Source of the DNA: Streptomyces sp. NBC_00490
Lineage (GTDB): Bacteria > Actinomycetota > Actinomycetes > Streptomycetales > Streptomycetaceae
Length of the DNA stretch: 64,000 bases
Direction of reading: 5' to 3'
Assembly: GCF_036013645.1 (NCBI RefSeq)
Contig: NZ_CP107869.1
Span: 3,286,001 to 3,350,000 of the forward strand
The position numbers were made by a program, and so were the translations under genes. The notes beneath the pieces are model-generated. The model worked only from the letters and a program-made list of their open reading frames with translations. It was not told where the DNA came from and searched no databases. Each line of letters begins with the position of its first letter. The first letter of the stretch is position 1. This document shows, in pieces, positions 63,110 to 64,000 of this stretch.

Positions 63110-64000
63110 GTGGACATTGCGGGTGCGAGGCGGTCTCCGGCCGGGCTGCTGGTGACCTGGGGCCTGACGCGGCTGCTGCTGCTCCTGTTCGTGCTCAAGG
63201 TGTTCGTCTTCCCCGGCCCGGACGTCACCAGCGACGTCTCCGTGATCTACCAGGGCTGGTACGACGTCCTGCGCACCGGAACGTTCCCGCTGGACGACGT
63301 CACCTGGCAGTACCCGCCGGCCGCCGCGCTCGCGATCCTCTCCCCCGGGCTGCTGCCCTTCCTCCCGTACGCGACGGCGTTCTTCGTCCTCGCCTTCCTC
63401 GCCGACCTGGTCGCCTTCTCGCTGCTGCTGTACGCGGGCCTGCGCCCCGGTCGCTCGCTGCGCGGTGTCTGGGTGTGGGTGGTGGGCGTGCCGCTGCTCG
63501 GGCCGACCGTGTACGCCCGCTACGACGTGATGGTCACCGCCGTCGCGGTGGCCGCGCTGCTCGCGGGCGCCCGGCACCCCCGCGTGATGGGCGTCCTCGT
63601 GGGCTTCGGGGCGATGCTCAAGGTGTGGCCGGCGCTGCTGCTGGTCGCGGTCCGCGGGCGGAGCACCTGGATGGCAACGGCGGTCACCGCGGCCAGCCTC
63701 GCGGCCCTGTTCTCGGTCTCCATGCCCGGCGCCTTCGCCTTCCTGACCTTCCAGGCCGACCGGGGCACCGAGGTGGAGTCGCTGGGCTCGCTCGTCTTCC
63801 ATGTGGCCCGGCAGTACGGCTGGGACGGCCAGGTGCTGCTCAACTACGGTTCGGTCGAGTTCCTCGGCCCCTGGGTCAACGTCGTCAGCACGGCCGCCCT
63901 CGCCCTGACCGGTCTCGCGTTCGGCTGGCTGCTGCTGTGGCGGCTGACGGCCACCCGCTTCGAGGCGCACACCGCGGCCGACGCGGCCTTCGTGGCGGTG
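63110..64000 (+). CDS. GT87-type mannosyltransferase (cut by window end)
   Basis: The 297 codons in the window encode a polytopic membrane protein of the GT87 (polyprenol-mannose-dependent) type. After GTG, LTRLLLLLFVLKVFVFPGPDVTSDVSVIYQGWYDVLRTGTFPLDDVTWQYPPAAA shows the family's first-loop Asp and the WQYPPAA motif. GPTVYARYDVMVTAVAVAALL is a second hallmark. The frame remains open to base 64000. AGGGG lies upstream. It diverges from the PimB-like gene with 158 bases between, and both could build lipomannan precursors. Confidence 0.9.
   Translation, partial: MDIAGARRSPAGLLVTWGLTRLLLLLFVLKVFVFPGPDVTSDVSVIYQGWYDVLRTGTFPLDDVTWQYPPAAALAILSPGLLPFLPYATAFFVLAFLADLVAFSLLLYAGLRPGRSLRGVWVWVVGVPLLGPTVYARYDVMVTAVAVAALLAGARHPRVMGVLVGFGAMLKVWPALLLVAVRGRSTWMATAVTAASLAALFSVSMPGAFAFLTFQADRGTEVESLGSLVFHVARQYGWDGQVLLNYGSVEFLGPWVNVVSTAALALTGLAFGWLLLWRLTATRFEAHTAADAAFVAV

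Overview
The window is a single high-GC actinobacterial chromosome segment. Gene content and order identify it as a Streptomyces core region: a dcw cluster with sepF, YlmD and YlmE homologues, MacRS and GlkA, and many GTG or TTG starts. From memory, the order follows the S. coelicolor interval from about SCO2079 (sepF) to SCO2132. There is no rRNA, tRNA, CRISPR array, insertion sequence or prophage. Nearly all sequence is coding.

Region 1 (1-15929, minus strand) is the division and cell-wall cluster. In transcription order it reads rsmH, ftsL, ftsI, murE, murF, mraY, murD, ftsW, murG, ftsQ, ftsZ, pgeF/ylmD, yggS/ylmE and sepF, the last cut by the window start. Most junctions are 4-base overlaps or short gaps. 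FtsZ has its own 276-bp promoter region. Region 2 (16347-24301) holds a beta carbonic anhydrase, a MoxR-DUF58-transglutaminase operon, two strong back-to-back hairpins, a DUF3040 membrane protein, a methyltransferase and a HEPN-domain protein.

Region 3 (24436-31483) holds a TetR-controlled operon of a degenerate ABC-type ATPase and a YhgE/Pip membrane protein, then DUF4126, a CrtI-like FAD oxidoreductase, and a membrane protein with a Tyr/Gln/Gly-rich tail. Region 4 (31540-39830) holds metF, thiE, an Rv2175c-type DNA-binding protein, a ferredoxin-reductase-like flavoprotein, a TPP riboswitch with thiO-thiS-thiG, and a PASTA-domain Ser/Thr kinase. In mycobacteria the Rv2175c protein sits beside the kinase PknL.

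Region 5 (39892-42964) holds endonuclease IV, a DUF4396 protein behind a CsoR-like operator, a sulfite-oxidase-like protein, bacterioferritin, and a Bfd-type ferredoxin with an iron box. Region 6 (43006-48682) holds class II DAHP synthase diverging from a Trp leader peptide, attenuator and fused TrpEG, then a D-2-hydroxyacid dehydrogenase and a phosphofructokinase carrying PPi-type residues.

Region 7 (48815-58011) holds MacR-MacS, PlsC, an esterase, GlkA with its usual upstream neighbour, an ArsA-like protein and small conserved genes. Region 8 (58323-64000) holds a long-chain acyl-CoA ligase, a Tat-exported cholesterol oxidase, a PimB-like mannosyltransferase, and the start of a GT87 mannosyltransferase.

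The window is mostly conserved housekeeping DNA, and I found no clearly new multi-gene system. The leads most worth checking are: the PPi-type active site of the phosphofructokinase; P-loop lysine loss in the ABC-like and ArsA-like proteins; palindromic operators sitting in promoters; ten genes with a -10 hexamer 6-8 bases from the start codon, implying leaderless mRNAs; and an intact HEPN RNase motif without a visible antitoxin.
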